DNA of 28,330 bases from assembly GCA_002422425.1 (NCBI GenBank), contig DIVG01000076.1, positions 92,552-120,881 on the forward strand. The letters run 5' to 3'. A program made the translations under genes and the position numbers. Positions within the stretch are counted from its first letter, which is position 1; each line of letters begins with the position of its first letter. Positions 14,350-22,917 of this stretch are shown piece by piece. A model generated the notes under the pieces. The model saw nothing but the letters and a program-made list of their open reading frames with translations. It did no database searches and was not told the DNA's origin. Source of the stretch: Akkermansiaceae bacterium UBA6138. Lineage in GTDB: Bacteria; Verrucomicrobiota; Verrucomicrobiia; Verrucomicrobiales; DEV007.

Positions 14350-15741
14350 TTACTGAATCCCGCGAAGAAGAAGTTCAGCATTCGATCTGGTGGATTTGAT
14401 AAGTTTTAAGAGCACGACCATGGCCTCGGGTGCGGGGCGCTGAGCCATCTGCTTACGAAGCGAACTGATCCGCTGATACTCTTCAGGATGGTAGAGCAAT
14501 TCGTCTTTCCGGGTTCCGCTCTTGAGGAGGTGGATCGCGGGAAAAATCCGCGACTCCGCCATCTCCCGGTCGAGGGTAATCTCCATGTTCCCCGTGCCCT
14601 TGAACTCTTCGAAAATCACGTCATCCATCCGGCTGTCGGTCTCGATTAGACAGGTGGCGAGGATCGTGAGACTCCCGCCCTCTTCCACGTTCCGAGCGGC
14701 GCCGAAGAAACGCCGTGATCGCTCCAGGGCCTTCGGGGAGATGCCGCCGCTCCCGATCGGACCGCCGCCGCCGCCGCCACGCTGGTGACGACCGCCTCCG
14801 CCCCCCTCGTTCCCTCCCCCGCCCTGGCGGGCGGAGTTGTGGGCGCGAGCGAGTCGGGTTAGACTGTCGAGCAGAACCACGACATCCTTACCCGTTTCGA
14901 CAAGTCGCTTCGCCCGGTTCAGTACCATGTCAGCGACCTCGATGTGACGATTCGACGGCTCGTCGAAAGTGGAACTGTAAACGGAAGCACTGACCGTCTC
15001 ACGAAAATCGGTGACTTCCTCAGGACGCTCGTCGAGGAGAAGAACGATCAGCTCGACATCGGGGTTGTTCTCCCGGATCGAGACCGCAATATTCTTCAAA
15101 AGAATCGTTTTGCCGCCACGGGGGGGCGCCACAATAAGTCCGCGCTGCCCCTTACCAAGAGGCGCCACCAGATCAATAACTCGCGGCGAGGGCGATTGCG
15201 ACGCACTGCACTCGAGAATCATACGTTCCGACGGGAACATCGCGGTCAGATTGTCGAAGTTCTGAGGAGCCTTCCATTCATCAGCGGGAATTCCCTCGAC
15301 CTCGATAACTTCCTCGACCGACAGGAACTTTTCCCTCTCGCGGGGAGCCCTGACGAGGCACTTCAGCTTCTGGCCGCTTCGCAGCTCATGTTTTCTGATG
15401 AAATTTACGGCGAGATAGACGTCATCGGCATTTGAAGCGAAGCTGAAGGCAGGCCAGCGCAGGAACCCGAAACTGTCCCCTGAATAGTCCAGATACCCCT
15501 CCGCCTCCATCTTGGTACCGCGGCTTCCGTAAAATTTGAGAATCTCAAAAACCAGCTGGTGTTTGGAACGGACCCCGGCGACACGAAGCCCGAGTTCCTG
15601 CGCGATTTCGTGCAACGTGATCAGGGAACTCTGCTGGAAATCATTCAGGTTAACGCGCTCCGGGACGGTGACCGGTGCCTCGTCGACCGGCTTGATCTCG
15701 GGATTCGACTCTTCCGAGTCCACAGGGGAATTATCAGTCAT
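14350..15741 (-). CDS. rho: Transcription termination factor Rho with a Gly/Arg-rich Q-loop insertion
   Basis: Rho is the hexameric RNA helicase that ends transcription. The 463-residue protein shows the N-terminal Rho_N helices (about 31-75), the primary RNA-binding fold (GYLDYSGDSFGFLR, about 82-150), Walker A PPRGGKT (206-212), Walker B VVVLLDSLTRLARA, and FFGAARNVEEGGSLTILAT. An insertion of about 20 residues, very rich in Gly with Arg, His and Asn, fills the Q-loop (about 303-333), the secondary RNA-binding site in the central channel. The start ATG directly abuts the coaE stop, so translation is probably coupled. The protein looks intact and functional. Confidence 0.97.
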   Translation of the reverse strand: MTDNSPVDSEESNPEIKPVDEAPVTVPERVNLNDFQQSSLITLHEIAQELGLRVAGVRSKHQLVFEILKFYGSRGTKMEAEGYLDYSGDSFGFLRWPAFSFASNADDVYLAVNFIRKHELRSGQKLKCLVRAPREREKFLSVEEVIEVEGIPADEWKAPQNFDNLTAMFPSERMILECSASQSPSPRVIDLVAPLGKGQRGLIVAPPRGGKTILLKNIAVSIRENNPDVELIVLLLDERPEEVTDFRETVSASVYSSTFDEPSNRHIEVADMVLNRAKRLVETGKDVVVLLDSLTRLARAHNSARQGGGGNEGGGGGRHQRGGGGGGPIGSGGISPKALERSRRFFGAARNVEEGGSLTILATCLIETDSRMDDVIFEEFKGTGNMEITLDREMAESRIFPAIHLLKSGTRKDELLYHPEEYQRISSLRKQMAQRPAPEAMVVLLKLIKSTRSNAELLLRGIQ

Positions 15742-16365
15742 TCAGGTAAAAAATCTTTCACACCGCGAAACAAGGTGGTCTACCTGGGCATAGAGCGTCT
15801 CGATTGCCCCGTCATTCCAGACCACAATGTTTGCCTTTTGTATCTTTTCTTCGATCGGACGTTGAGCCCGGAGGATCTTCTCAGCCATTGCCTTTTCCAG
15901 ATCCCGATCGCGGCAAAGCCGCGCTAACTGTGTTGAGCGGGAGCAGGCCACCACCAAATCGATATCCCGATCAAGCGGGAAACCGACCTCATAGAGAAGC
16001 GGCACCTCGATAACCGAAATTCGAACCAGATCTGACCATGCCCCAGACCGAGCTGTGACTCGTTCAAGAACGAGGGGATGCAGAACGCCTTCGAGGCTAG
16101 CACGGAAATCAAAATTTTCAAACAAGAGTTCGCGCAGGGCGCTACGATCGATCCCGGTTCCCGAAACGAGTTCCCTCCCGAAGTGGCGCCCCAGGGCTGC
16201 GACCTCCCCCAGCACAGCCGGTTCCGCAAAAAGCGAACGGACTTCCTCATCACAGCTGATAAAGGCCGCCCCTCCGCAGGGAAGCCGCTCGACAAGGCGA
16301 CGACACACCGCCGATTTCCCACAGGCTACCCCACCGGTCACTGCAATCTGTAGATAGTCTCTCAA
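15742..16365 (-). CDS. coaE: Dephospho-CoA kinase
   Basis: CoaE phosphorylates the ribose 3'-OH of dephospho-CoA, the last step of coenzyme A synthesis. The 207-residue protein has the P-loop GGVACGKS (11-18), CDEEV (family CD motif), VLHPLV, VIEVPLLYEVGF and the LID-region RDRDLEKAMAEKILRAQ. It starts with TTG at 16365; no in-frame ATG lies near enough, and a later GTG would cut off the strand before the P-loop. The TTG lies only 6 bases past the T-tract of the pilus-operon terminator and has no ribosome site, so the gene may depend on readthrough or on a promoter within the terminator region. Its stop directly precedes the rho ATG. Confidence 0.93.
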   Translation of the reverse strand: MRDYLQIAVTGGVACGKSAVCRRLVERLPCGGAAFISCDEEVRSLFAEPAVLGEVAALGRHFGRELVSGTGIDRSALRELLFENFDFRASLEGVLHPLVLERVTARSGAWSDLVRISVIEVPLLYEVGFPLDRDIDLVVACSRSTQLARLCRDRDLEKAMAEKILRAQRPIEEKIQKANIVVWNDGAIETLYAQVDHLVSRCERFFT

Positions 16366-16371
16366 GAAAAC

Positions 16372-16397
16372 AAAAAACGCGGCTCAGCGAGCCGCGT
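16372..16397 (-). terminator. Intrinsic terminator of the pilus-like operon
   Basis: ACGCGGCTC (16377-16385) and GAGCCGCGT (16389-16397) form a perfect 9-bp stem with a 3-base loop. On the minus strand it is followed by a run of Ts (16376-16372), 38 bases past the secretin stop at 16436. It ends transcription of the five-gene pilus-like block ahead of coaE. Confidence 0.88.
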
Positions 16398-16435
16398 CTC
16401 CGTTGAAGTGTTTAACCCTTCACCGTCGCCCAAAC

Positions 16436-19045
16436 TCACTTCTGATAGGGGATCGGACCAGGCGCAAAAGCCGCCGGTGAAGTGATGGGTGGGCGGGGCA
16501 CCGGCTCAGGAAGAGGCTCGTCAGTAAGACGCCCGTTAACAGGCATACCGGAGGGATCCATGAGCTGAGCCTGCACAAAGATGGTCAGATTGCGCTTGAG
16601 ATGAAGCTCAACGCTGGAGCGGAAGAGCCGACCAACCGCAGGGAGATCCCCGAGGAAAGGAATCTTGTCCTCCACATCCTGGATATCTTCGCGAATAAGA
16701 CCACCAAGAGCCACGGTCTGTCCATCCCAGATCGTCACCAGCGTGGTCACTCTTCGGGTGTTGAAGATGGGCATCTCGATACGGTTCTCGGTAATGACCA
16801 CATTACCGGACGAAATCGGGCTACCGTAGTTGATGAATCCATCGAACTCGACAACCTCAGGGGCGAGGTTCAGGTCGATCGTAAACTCATCCGCACCCAG
16901 AACCGGATCAACCTCAAGAGTCACACCGGTGTTTCTGGTTTCGAAGGCGGTTGGAGTCGCCGGTGTGACTGGAAATCCACCACCACCGCCACCACCAAAT
17001 CCCGTCCCAACCTCATTCGGGATCTCCGGCGGATCATATTCGGTGGGGTAGATGAATTCACGAATCACCTCGATCTTGGCGCGCTGACCACTGCGCGCCA
17101 TGACCGAAGGAGCGGACAAGAGATCCACCCCCTTCTTCTGGCTAAGAGCCCTGATCATGACCTGAAACTGAGGGTCGCTAAAGACGCCGGCAATCCCGAA
17201 AACCGCCGGAGCGACAGCCGAGCCAACCTGATTACCGCCGGCTGCCTCGACAATGAGTGCGTCGATGCTGTTGCTGTCGATCGCGCGCGCGCCGGAACGA
17301 AGCCCCGAGGTCAGGGGTGTCAGATTATTCGCGAGCCCGGGAAACGTGGTAAAGTCACCACTGGTGGCACTCCCCGCCCCGGCTTGGTTGCCAATGGTTC
17401 CGCCGGAACCTTGGATATTCGATGACAGATTGAAGGGCCCGAGGAGCCAGTCAAAACCGAGCTCGTCCCCGGCCTCCTCACTGATTTCCACAAAGCGTGA
17501 AGTGATATAAATTTGCTTCTCAACGCCTTGGCGAATGGAGTCGATGTAGGCTTCGACAAGCTCCATTTGATCCTGAGTATTGCGAACGATCAGTTGGGAG
17601 TTTGAGGCATTATAGATCGCGCTCGCCCCTCCCGCGAAAGAGATACCGGCACTCTCAAGAATCTGCTTCGCGGATCTGCGACCAACCGGACCAGCTCCTC
17701 CGCCCGCCACCGCGGGCTCAGCGAACGGGTCAGCAGCGGCACCTCCACCTCCACCGCCTCCGCCACCGCCGTCAGTGGAAAGGAAAGTGGGGGGGACGAC
17801 GTAACTATTGGTAAAGAGGTCAGCGTCAGGGGTGGAAATAGGCACCACCTTAACCGCGAAAGGCTCGACCTTGTATTTCAACTGGGCAAGCGAGGCCGTG
17901 TAGCGGAGCGCTTCGGCCAGCGGCACATTTGAGAGACGAAGGGAAATGCGCGTATCGCCCACTCCACCCGCAGCAGCACCGCCCACAGCAGCGGCCCCGG
18001 CAGCCTCAAACCCGAAGCCCCCATCAGGAGCCGGGGCGGCCCCGCCCGCAGGAGCGCCACCTCCACCACCCGCACCAGTGTCAATGAGAATGTTGATCCC
18101 CTTCCGAGCCGGATTGCTTTCGCTGATGTCCATCTCGACACTGCGCTGCTGCAGGAAGTCGATGGCGTCGCGCAAGGGGGTATCGGCAAACTCGACACTC
18201 GGAAGCACAATCGTCTTAAGCTTCTCCTCAATACGGCGAATCTCGGTGGTGGCAGTGTCCTGCGGCAATGGGATATCCGGTCCGCCTTCCAGCGTCGTCG
18301 GCACAGGCGCCTCCCACCCCTCAGCGACCTGACGGAGCATGCGGGCGCGGGTATGATCCCGGGCCACATCGTAGTAGTTCATGCGGTGGCGTTCATTGTC
18401 CTCCATCCCGCGGCGGGCGGCCGAGTTGTAAGGATCATCATTCAGCGCCTTGTTAAACTCCCTGTCAGCTCGGTCATAATCACCGAGATCAATATAACCC
18501 TGAGCCGTCTTGAGGGCCAGCTTCACGCGGCGGACACGCTCAAGATGTGAGGGGGTCAGCGCCGGCGAGTAATAATCGGGATCATTGAGACGCTCAAGGA
18601 GTCTTTTGGCGTCAATATTGTCCGGATCGACGCTGGGCTGGAGGACTTCCTCGACGAGGGCGATCGACTCGGGGTAACGCCCCTCTTCGGCCCGCTGGGT
18701 GGCGAGAAGAACACTGGCGCGGGAAAACTGCTTGATATAGGCACGGCGACGCGGTTCCGTCATCGGGGCATCGGGGAGTAGATCGAGGGCGGCACGATAC
18801 TGATCGATCGCCCCCTGGTAGTCACCGTCCGCCATGAGCTGGGAACCGCGAAGGGCGGCCTCATCGGCCTTCTTAACGTTCTCCTGCAGTCGAATGACGT
18901 AGCTTGTGGCAATGCCCGGCACGCCGCTTCCGGCGGATCCGGAGCCTCCGGGGCCTGCGACCCCGTTCGAGGCGGGAAAAAGGGTAGATGCGACCAGGAC
19001 CCCTCCCAGTAAATGCGCCGTGTAAGATTTTTTCGTTCCTCTCAT
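16436..19045 (-). CDS. Amuc_1098-like type IV pilus outer-membrane secretin (PilQ/GspD type)
   Basis: The 869-residue protein has a signal peptide (1-30), a TPR-like helical region (about 50-245), a secretin short N-terminal-like (STN) part (VEFADTPLRDAIDFLQQRS at 284-302, then 365-402), an N1-like domain (about 405-505) and a C-terminal secretin domain (about 510-830) with VTIWDGQTVALGGLI and KIPFLGDLPAVGRLFRS, the classic end of the secretin pore. Two Gly/Ala-rich insertions break the N-domains (324-362 and 426-457, the second with ten Gly in a row). It would form the outer-membrane ring of a pilus or secretion machine. It is last in the pilus-like operon, as pilQ is in pilMNOPQ. In A. muciniphila Amuc_1098 is among the most abundant outer-membrane proteins. 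Confidence 0.93.
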   Translation of the reverse strand: MRGTKKSYTAHLLGGVLVASTLFPASNGVAGPGGSGSAGSGVPGIATSYVIRLQENVKKADEAALRGSQLMADGDYQGAIDQYRAALDLLPDAPMTEPRRRAYIKQFSRASVLLATQRAEEGRYPESIALVEEVLQPSVDPDNIDAKRLLERLNDPDYYSPALTPSHLERVRRVKLALKTAQGYIDLGDYDRADREFNKALNDDPYNSAARRGMEDNERHRMNYYDVARDHTRARMLRQVAEGWEAPVPTTLEGGPDIPLPQDTATTEIRRIEEKLKTIVLPSVEFADTPLRDAIDFLQQRSVEMDISESNPARKGINILIDTGAGGGGGAPAGGAAPAPDGGFGFEAAGAAAVGGAAAGGVGDTRISLRLSNVPLAEALRYTASLAQLKYKVEPFAVKVVPISTPDADLFTNSYVVPPTFLSTDGGGGGGGGGGAAADPFAEPAVAGGGAGPVGRRSAKQILESAGISFAGGASAIYNASNSQLIVRNTQDQMELVEAYIDSIRQGVEKQIYITSRFVEISEEAGDELGFDWLLGPFNLSSNIQGSGGTIGNQAGAGSATSGDFTTFPGLANNLTPLTSGLRSGARAIDSNSIDALIVEAAGGNQVGSAVAPAVFGIAGVFSDPQFQVMIRALSQKKGVDLLSAPSVMARSGQRAKIEVIREFIYPTEYDPPEIPNEVGTGFGGGGGGGFPVTPATPTAFETRNTGVTLEVDPVLGADEFTIDLNLAPEVVEFDGFINYGSPISSGNVVITENRIEMPIFNTRRVTTLVTIWDGQTVALGGLIREDIQDVEDKIPFLGDLPAVGRLFRSSVELHLKRNLTIFVQAQLMDPSGMPVNGRLTDEPLPEPVPRPPITSPAAFAPGPIPYQK

Positions 19046-19133
19046 CTTTATAAAATCGTCAGCTCTAGCGGCTTAACTAAACCTTCGAGTAATAATCCAC
19101 ATCAAAAACAGAATTTCCTTCGACTGTCAACAG

Positions 19134-20108
19134 TTAGTTCTTTTTAATCTCCACGGTCTGCTCCTGCTCCGCGCCGCTTTGGTAAGTGATCGTGACCGAG
19201 TCCTCATCCACCTTGATGACCCGGTATTTGGTATCGGGATCCTTTGTCAGGTTAAAAGTTTCACCTTCCTTAACAAATTCCTGGAACTGGGCATCCAATT
19301 CAAACCCCATCTCCGCAAAGTAAGTGGGGATGATCGTATCGACTGATTTCACCAGAATCACCTTCTCTTGCGTGGGCAAATAGGTCACGGTAACCTCAGT
19401 GGCATCCGCCGCAATGCCAACGTTGTTGACGGCGCGCTTCTCTTCGAAAGAATCAATCCGGAACTGCTGGTCCTTCGAGACTTCACCGACTTTCATCATA
19501 AAACTATCCCTCTGTGGCCATTTCGCGGACGGGATGCGCATGATCTGAAAGCGCTCGGCGTCCGGTCGCGCCGAGAAACGAAGCGTGTAGTCTTGCTGTT
19601 GCCTTGACTTGAAGATGAGCTTCCCGGCATAAGGGGGACGGGACTTCGGGTCGATCGGGTCTGTCTTTGCCTCCCACTCGGCCAGATTGGTGAACCCGTC
19701 CCCGTCGGGATCCTGACTGAGAACACCTGAGTTCAGGTAATCCAGATTGTTGCTCATGAGCCAGGCATTCGTGACCGGAGGCCGTAACTGGGGCGCTCCG
19801 GGATCGGACATATCGATCAGTCTTCCACCGGCCTCGACGATAGGGACTGAGACGAACAAAGGAACCTGTTTCAGCTTGGCCCCCTCCCCCTTCGTAGGGG
19901 TGACCCAGGTCTGGGTCTTTTCGACGAAGGCGGTAGCCCCTGCCGCGCGGGCCGCGAGCGTCTCGGGCAGTTCATTATTCGGTCGCCCCCTTTCGATCCC
20001 GAATCGCTCGCCGAAAGCACTGGCGTTCATTCCGAAGAGAACGGAGAGCCCGATTACCAGAACCGAGACTGCCAGTAATACCAATTTATCCCATGCCTTG
20101 TCGTTCAT
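19134..20108 (-). CDS. Amuc_1099-like pilus-cluster protein (bitopic, PilP-position)
   Basis: The 324-residue protein has one N-terminal membrane helix (about 8-26) and a periplasmic part. SQDPDGDGFTNLAEWE (131-146) has the spacing of a TSP3/EF-hand-like calcium loop (D133, D135, D137, N141, E144). The C-terminal 60 residues (GETFNLTKDPDTKYRVIKV, then SVTITYQSG) form a small beta-rich domain that recalls the PilP/GspC domains that bind secretins; this comparison is inference. The ATG overlaps the stop of the Amuc_1100-like gene by 4 bases. An 88-base gap leads to the secretin gene. Together with the gene order this supports the Amuc_1099 family; the molecular function is unproved. Confidence 0.85.
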   Translation of the reverse strand: MNDKAWDKLVLLAVSVLVIGLSVLFGMNASAFGERFGIERGRPNNELPETLAARAAGATAFVEKTQTWVTPTKGEGAKLKQVPLFVSVPIVEAGGRLIDMSDPGAPQLRPPVTNAWLMSNNLDYLNSGVLSQDPDGDGFTNLAEWEAKTDPIDPKSRPPYAGKLIFKSRQQQDYTLRFSARPDAERFQIMRIPSAKWPQRDSFMMKVGEVSKDQQFRIDSFEEKRAVNNVGIAADATEVTVTYLPTQEKVILVKSVDTIIPTYFAEMGFELDAQFQEFVKEGETFNLTKDPDTKYRVIKVDEDSVTITYQSGAEQEQTVEIKKN

Positions 20109-21112
20109 CGTTTGCCGCCTTTTTTCGCTTCCGTCTTTGGTTCAGGTTTCACTACTTCGTCAGGTCCGAGGAACCGGGTAATATCAACAACGACAAAAAC
20201 GGAAACCTTTTCCTGCCCCATGAGGACACGCGCGTCCTGGTCCGCTTTAACAAAGCCCGCCTCCTTTGCCTTGGCGATGACGTCCAACTCCGATGCCCCC
20301 CCCTCACGCCACATCGCAATGGTCTCTGCAGACGCCAGCTCCTTTGTCGTCGGATTTTCGAACCGCTCGAACGCCGGGGAACCGTCGGTCCCAAGCTTGA
20401 GCGCCCCGTCTGTCGCTTCATTCCTGACTTTAAGGACACGAAGGATATAAAAGAACTGCTTGTCGTTGGCCAGCGTGTTCACAAACTGCTGCAGCGTATC
20501 GAAGCTCCCCTTAAATCGAAATCTCACCGGGTACTTATGAATGACGCCGCTCTCGTACTTCCCGGCATTGCCGGACTCGCCGGGAATCGGATCCCTTTGA
20601 AAAGCGGAAAGGCTTTCCGCCCCCGTATCGACCAACTTACGCAGAAGATGATCGATGGCCTCCAATTCGTAATCGAGCACCGGAACGAGCTCGGGCAGAG
20701 GCAGGGTCGTCGCGTAACTATCGAAGCCGAGTTGGAAGTCCGTCGTTGAGTCGATCTCCAGCGCACCGGTACGGGCGAACTGACGAAACTCCTCAACCCT
20801 CTTCTTCACCCGCTGCTGAAACTCGGTATTCGCGAGATCCCTGTTCAACGGCCTCTGAAAGGTATTCAGTGTATCAAAAAGGGTCTTAACCGAAGCCTCA
20901 TACTCCTCCAGGCTCGCCTTCACCGCCTCGGAGTTTTCCTTGTTCGGATAGGGCTCTTTACGCTCCAGCGTCTGGATGGTGCCCACTTTTGTGTCCCAAC
21001 CATCCATGGCTGTTTTGTATGCTCCGTAACTGGAGTAAGCGTAAAAAACCGACGAGCCGATCACAACAACCGCAACCACGCCAAATACTGTTAGCCAAGT
21101 CTTTGAATTCAT
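20105..21112 (-). CDS. Amuc_1100-like pilus-associated protein (PilO-like)
   Basis: The 335-residue protein has an N-terminal membrane helix (about 8-27), a coiled-coil-prone region (30-110) and a periplasmic alpha/beta part. Segments LGFDSYATTLP, LDYELEAIDHLLRKLVDTG, FQRDPIP, VRFRFKGSFDTLQQFVNTL, LRVLKVRNE and MGQEKVSVFVVVDI line up with what I recall of Amuc_1100 of Akkermansia (LGFQVYST, LGFELKAINSLVNKL, VRIRNE-like, GKEQVFVQVSL). That protein signals through host TLR2, but its structural layout is that of PilO/PilN-type pilus alignment proteins. The start has a good ribosome site (AGGAAG). It follows the PilMN-like gene by 13 bases and overlaps the next by 4. Nothing here shows that this organism lives in a host. 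Confidence 0.9.
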   Translation of the reverse strand: MNSKTWLTVFGVVAVVVIGSSVFYAYSSYGAYKTAMDGWDTKVGTIQTLERKEPYPNKENSEAVKASLEEYEASVKTLFDTLNTFQRPLNRDLANTEFQQRVKKRVEEFRQFARTGALEIDSTTDFQLGFDSYATTLPLPELVPVLDYELEAIDHLLRKLVDTGAESLSAFQRDPIPGESGNAGKYESGVIHKYPVRFRFKGSFDTLQQFVNTLANDKQFFYILRVLKVRNEATDGALKLGTDGSPAFERFENPTTKELASAETIAMWREGGASELDVIAKAKEAGFVKADQDARVLMGQEKVSVFVVVDITRFLGPDEVVKPEPKTEAKKGGKR

Positions 21113-21125
21113 TCTTCCTGCTCCC

Positions 21126-22871
21126 CTATTTGGTGAATCTCACCTGGTTTTCCTCCGGCAGAGGCAATGTCATCTTGAACGTATAGGCATAGCGGTCGTC
21201 GCTCGTGCCGGCATCCACCTCGATGACTTCGCTGATATCCACTCCCTCAAGTGCAAAGAAAGTCGAACCCGAATCAGCATCTCCCTTCAGCCCCTTGAAG
21301 TAATCGTAGACAACCTCGGAACCGCGGGGATTCTCTCTCCAGAGGCCCTGGATTGAGAAGGCATCAACGATGGACTCAGCACCCGGAGCGGCAGGTATCG
21401 CCGCCACCATGGCACCGCCTTCGTCGTCAATAATGGGACGTCCACCGGAAAGCGGCTCCAGCACGGTCATGTAGAGCAGGTCGTTTTGCATCTTCTGACT
21501 CAGATAATTGAAAACCCGGACCCAGTAGACACGATGGAGAACCGCATCGACATAAGGGTCCTGTTGACTGTCAACAAGAGCGATCGCGCTCTTATACCCC
21601 TCGATTTCCCGACTGTATTTCGAAAGATCAGAGGCGACCGAATCGACCGTTTCCGCCTTAACACCGGCAACCTGTGCGCCCTTTGAAAAATAAAATCCAA
21701 GCGCGCCGAGAAAAAGAGCCAGAGCGGCCACGGAGAGAACCAGGGCCGGCTTGCGACGCTCCAGCTGGCGAGCCTTCTGGACGGACTCGGGCAGGAGATC
21801 GATGCGCAAGGGGACTTCGCCGATCTGCGCCAGCGCGCTTCCGACAAGTTCACCGAACTGATGGGCGTTAGCGCCCACCAACTCCGCCGTGACCCCTTTG
21901 GCCACGGTGACGTTGCGGAAGGGGTTAAAGTGATCCACCGGCAGGTTCAACTTTTCGGCAAAAAACTCACGGATAAACGGCAACCCCGCCGTCGCGCCAC
22001 TCAACAGAACAAAAGCCGGTGCCGAACCGCCCTGCTGGCTCCGATAGAAATTGATCGTCCGCATGATCTCGGAGTGGAGCCGAGTGAGCGAGTTTCTCAC
22101 CAACTTCGAGATACCGGCGATCTCGGGATCCTCATGATCGGCATAAGGGCCACCGAGGGCGACAAATCCGTCCAGGACTTTGCGCTGATCCGCCGAAATA
22201 AAATCGGTTCCGAATTCTTTCGAAATCGCACGGGTGATGTCGGCCCCTCCGATCTTGACCGTCCGAATGTAAAGCTTTTTGCCTTCCATAAAAATCATGT
22301 CGGTCGTCCGGGCACCGATATCCACGAGCAAGGTGGTCTCTTCGACGTCGGAGTAGTTGAAACGGAGCGCATTGTAGAGCGCCGCAGGGGCAATCTCTGC
22401 CCCCAGAGACCTGAGACCCGCCCCCAGAACGAGGTTATCGACCTCGCTCAACTCGTCGGATTTCACCGCTGCAATGGCAACCTCAACTTCGATATCGCCT
22501 GGATCGCCCATGAGCTGATACCCCCATACGACTTCGTTGATGGGATAAGGGACCTGCTGCTGCGCTTCGAACTCCACGATCTGATCGACCTGCGAGCCGT
22601 CAAGAGCGGGCAGACTGGAGAATTTGAAAAGCACCGGAAAAGAGCTCACGACATAGTTGGTCCGGGCTCCTTTGATCTTCAGGTCGGAGACGATCTCGCC
22701 GAGAGCGGCGGCACTCTGGCCGTAGCGCCCCCCTTCCTCTCCGGGATCACCGTTGAGCTCGCGCCTTTCGACACGATCGAGCCGCAAGCCGCCGCCGGGC
22801 GTTTTTGAGAAAACGGCACCCGCCAACTGCTGGGAGCCCACGTTCAGGGAAATAATGCGATCATCCGCCAT
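21126..22871 (-). CDS. Amuc_1101-like PilM-PilN-like fusion protein
   Basis: Residues 1-350 have the actin/FtsA-like fold of PilM: VGSQQLAGAVF near the start, FEAQQQVPYPINEVVW, the phosphate-binding LLVDIGARTTDM (181-192), IGGADITRAI, and LSGATAGLPFI. RIDLLPESVQKARQLERRKP (356-375) then begins a PilN-like part: the cytoplasmic LLP motif that PilN uses to bind PilM, a membrane helix (about 376-396) and a periplasmic part (to 581). So one chain covers what two proteins do in Pseudomonas or Thermus. In the type IV pilus the complex links the inner-membrane motor to PilO, PilP and the secretin. It is followed 13 bases later by the Amuc_1100-like gene. Confidence 0.9.
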   Translation of the reverse strand: MADDRIISLNVGSQQLAGAVFSKTPGGGLRLDRVERRELNGDPGEEGGRYGQSAAALGEIVSDLKIKGARTNYVVSSFPVLFKFSSLPALDGSQVDQIVEFEAQQQVPYPINEVVWGYQLMGDPGDIEVEVAIAAVKSDELSEVDNLVLGAGLRSLGAEIAPAALYNALRFNYSDVEETTLLVDIGARTTDMIFMEGKKLYIRTVKIGGADITRAISKEFGTDFISADQRKVLDGFVALGGPYADHEDPEIAGISKLVRNSLTRLHSEIMRTINFYRSQQGGSAPAFVLLSGATAGLPFIREFFAEKLNLPVDHFNPFRNVTVAKGVTAELVGANAHQFGELVGSALAQIGEVPLRIDLLPESVQKARQLERRKPALVLSVAALALFLGALGFYFSKGAQVAGVKAETVDSVASDLSKYSREIEGYKSAIALVDSQQDPYVDAVLHRVYWVRVFNYLSQKMQNDLLYMTVLEPLSGGRPIIDDEGGAMVAAIPAAPGAESIVDAFSIQGLWRENPRGSEVVYDYFKGLKGDADSGSTFFALEGVDISEVIEVDAGTSDDRYAYTFKMTLPLPEENQVRFTK

Positions 22872-22917
22872 AATTGTGCAATTCCGTCAAATCTTTTCAG
22901 CACGATCCAACCCGCGA

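Noticed and set aside
14743..14835. Repetitive GCC/CCG-rich DNA in rho as a possible tandem repeat or CRISPR-like array
   Set aside because: It encodes the Gly-rich protein loop in frame. The units are not constant and have no spacers.
21861..22808. 315-codon antisense frame in the PilM-like gene
   Set aside because: It shadows a strongly supported gene and has no recognisable motif or ribosome site.
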